Shown here: positions 42,567-43,388 of the stretch, one piece after another
Numbering within the stretch: position 1 is the first letter of the stretch
How the letters are laid out: the number at the start of each line of letters is the position of its first letter
Origin: Nocardia nova NBRC 15556
GTDB taxonomy: Bacteria; Actinomycetota; Actinomycetes; Mycobacteriales; Mycobacteriaceae
DNA: 43,388 nt
Assembly (NCBI RefSeq): GCF_001613005.1
Contig: NZ_BDBN01000083.1
Span: forward strand, 1 to 43,388
Direction: 5' to 3'
Position numbers and translations under genes: made by a program
Notes under the pieces: model-generated
What the model saw: the letters and a program-made list of their open reading frames with translations, nothing else
What the model was told of the DNA's origin: nothing
Database searches by the model: none

Positions 42567-43388
42567 ATGCACCGACTTCGTCACGGCGATACTGGTCCAG
42601 CCGTCGCTGAGGTCCGGAGCAACCTGGCAAGTCTCGGATTCCATCCGCACCCGCACGGGACCGACCGGTCCGGTGGGCAGGGGGAGTACTGGAAGGATTC
42701 CGACGCCGTCTTCGATCGTGAACTCGATTCGGCCGTACGCGCTTTCCAGCAGCAGCGAGGCCTGCTGGTCGACGGCGTCGTCGGGCCCGCGACCTATCGC
42801 GCGCTGAAGGAGGCGTCCTACCGCCTCGGCGCCCGGACCCTGATCTATCAGCTCTCGGCGCCGCTGTACGGCGACGATGTCGCCACCCTGCAGCGGCGCC
42901 TGCAGGATCTGGGCTTCTACGTCCATCGCATCGACGGCTACTTCGGCCCGCATACCCACGATGCGCTCACGGCCTTCCAGCGCGAGATCGGCCTGTCCGC
43001 GGACGGCATCTGCGGTCCGGACACCCTGCGCTCGCTGGAACTGCTCGGAGCGCGGGTCACCGGCGGCAATCCGCATCGCATCGCCGAGGAAGAGGTCGTC
43101 CACCGGGCCGGCCCGCAGCTGACCGGAAAGCGCATCGTCATCGACCCCGGAATGGGCGGCGAGGACAAGGGTTTGGCCGTGCCGACGGAATTCGGCGACG
43201 TGTACGAGTCCGAGATCCTCTGGGATCTGGCGAGCCGCCTCGAGGGCCGGATGGCCGCCACCGGCATGGAGACGTTCCTGTCCCGCCCGTGGGGCGCCAA
43301 CCCGACCGACGCCGAACGCGCCGAGACCTCCAACACCTTCGACGCGGATCTGATGATCTCGCTGCGCTGTGCGGCGAATCTCAGTTCG
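42567..43388 (+). CDS. cwlM: CwlM-like peptidoglycan amidase homologue, 3' end cut by the window
   Basis: 274 codons are visible, open to the window edge. Two peptidoglycan-binding (PG_binding_1) units come first: RHGDTGPAVAEVRSNLASLG to VGPATYRAL (about 4-82) and YGDDVATLQRRLQDLGF to CGPDTLRSLEL (about 100-160). An Amidase_3 domain begins at about residue 185 (KRIVIDPGMGG). The zinc-binding His of DPGHGG is Met here, and the later SIHAN site reads SLRCAAN, so two zinc ligands are missing. This fits CwlM (Rv3915), which in mycobacteria is not an active hydrolase but, when phosphorylated by PknB, stimulates MurA. The ATG at 42567 has an AAGGAAAGGG site upstream. Confidence 0.9.
   Translation, partial: MHRLRHGDTGPAVAEVRSNLASLGFHPHPHGTDRSGGQGEYWKDSDAVFDRELDSAVRAFQQQRGLLVDGVVGPATYRALKEASYRLGARTLIYQLSAPLYGDDVATLQRRLQDLGFYVHRIDGYFGPHTHDALTAFQREIGLSADGICGPDTLRSLELLGARVTGGNPHRIAEEEVVHRAGPQLTGKRIVIDPGMGGEDKGLAVPTEFGDVYESEILWDLASRLEGRMAATGMETFLSRPWGANPTDAERAETSNTFDADLMISLRCAANLSS

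Overview
The window is GC-rich actinobacterial chromosome, most likely from Nocardia or a close relative in the Mycobacteriales. Evidence for this is a complete mce lipid-import operon, GTG/TTG starts with 4-base start/stop overlaps, a Scr1-type regulator paired with DUF397, a mycobacterial-type ugpAEB cluster, and at the right end the gene order pcnA - mutT4 - Rv3909-like - murJ - sigM - rsmA - trxB - trxA - cwlM. That order matches Mycobacterium tuberculosis Rv3907c to Rv3915, the block next to the chromosomal origin, so the right edge probably leads towards parB/parA, yidC and dnaA. Identifications come from reading motifs; no database search was run.

Layout. 1-0.64 kb: ribonuclease HI. 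0.8-10.4 kb (minus strand): an mce operon, yrbEA-yrbEB-mceA to mceF plus an Mce-associated protein, closed by a strong hairpin and preceded by a palindrome that fits the published KstR motif. 10.9-16.3 kb (plus): secreted S1 protease, small exported protein, beta-lactamase-fold serine hydrolase, cytochrome P450 and an L,D-transpeptidase. 16.5-19.6 kb: ugpA-ugpE-ugpB for glycerophosphodiester uptake, with no ATPase gene. 19.6-21.6 kb (minus): Zmp1-like M13 metallopeptidase. 21.7-23.6 kb: DUF397 plus Scr1-type regulator and a divergent unknown gene. 23.6-29.2 kb: DUF4190 protein, pirin, MFS transporter, secreted DUF4185 protein and an unknown protein. 29.3-43.4 kb: the conserved origin-proximal block for tRNA maturation, nucleotide housecleaning, peptidoglycan lipid II export and its control, an ECF sigma/anti-sigma pair, the thioredoxin system and the start of cwlM (cut by the window end).

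How parts work together. YrbE and Mce proteins form one envelope-spanning importer, probably for sterols or other lipids, energised by an ATPase encoded elsewhere. MurJ carries a pseudokinase and an extracellular domain, and CwlM is a catalytically dead amidase; in mycobacteria both take part in PknB/FhaA control of peptidoglycan synthesis. TrxB and TrxA form the disulfide-reducing couple, and a SigH/SigR-type promoter sits in front of trxB.

Most unusual feature: between the Rv3909 homologue and murJ there are two exact 69-bp direct repeats and a partial third. They form a 74-codon open frame coupled by GTGA overlaps to both neighbours. This is the architecture of mycobacterial interspersed repetitive units (MIRUs), here with a sequence I do not recognise. 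Other points are a strong internal ribosome site that could release the pseudokinase half of MurJ as a separate protein, two TMVLP motifs between those halves, the KstR-like operator, and the sigma-R type promoter at trxB.
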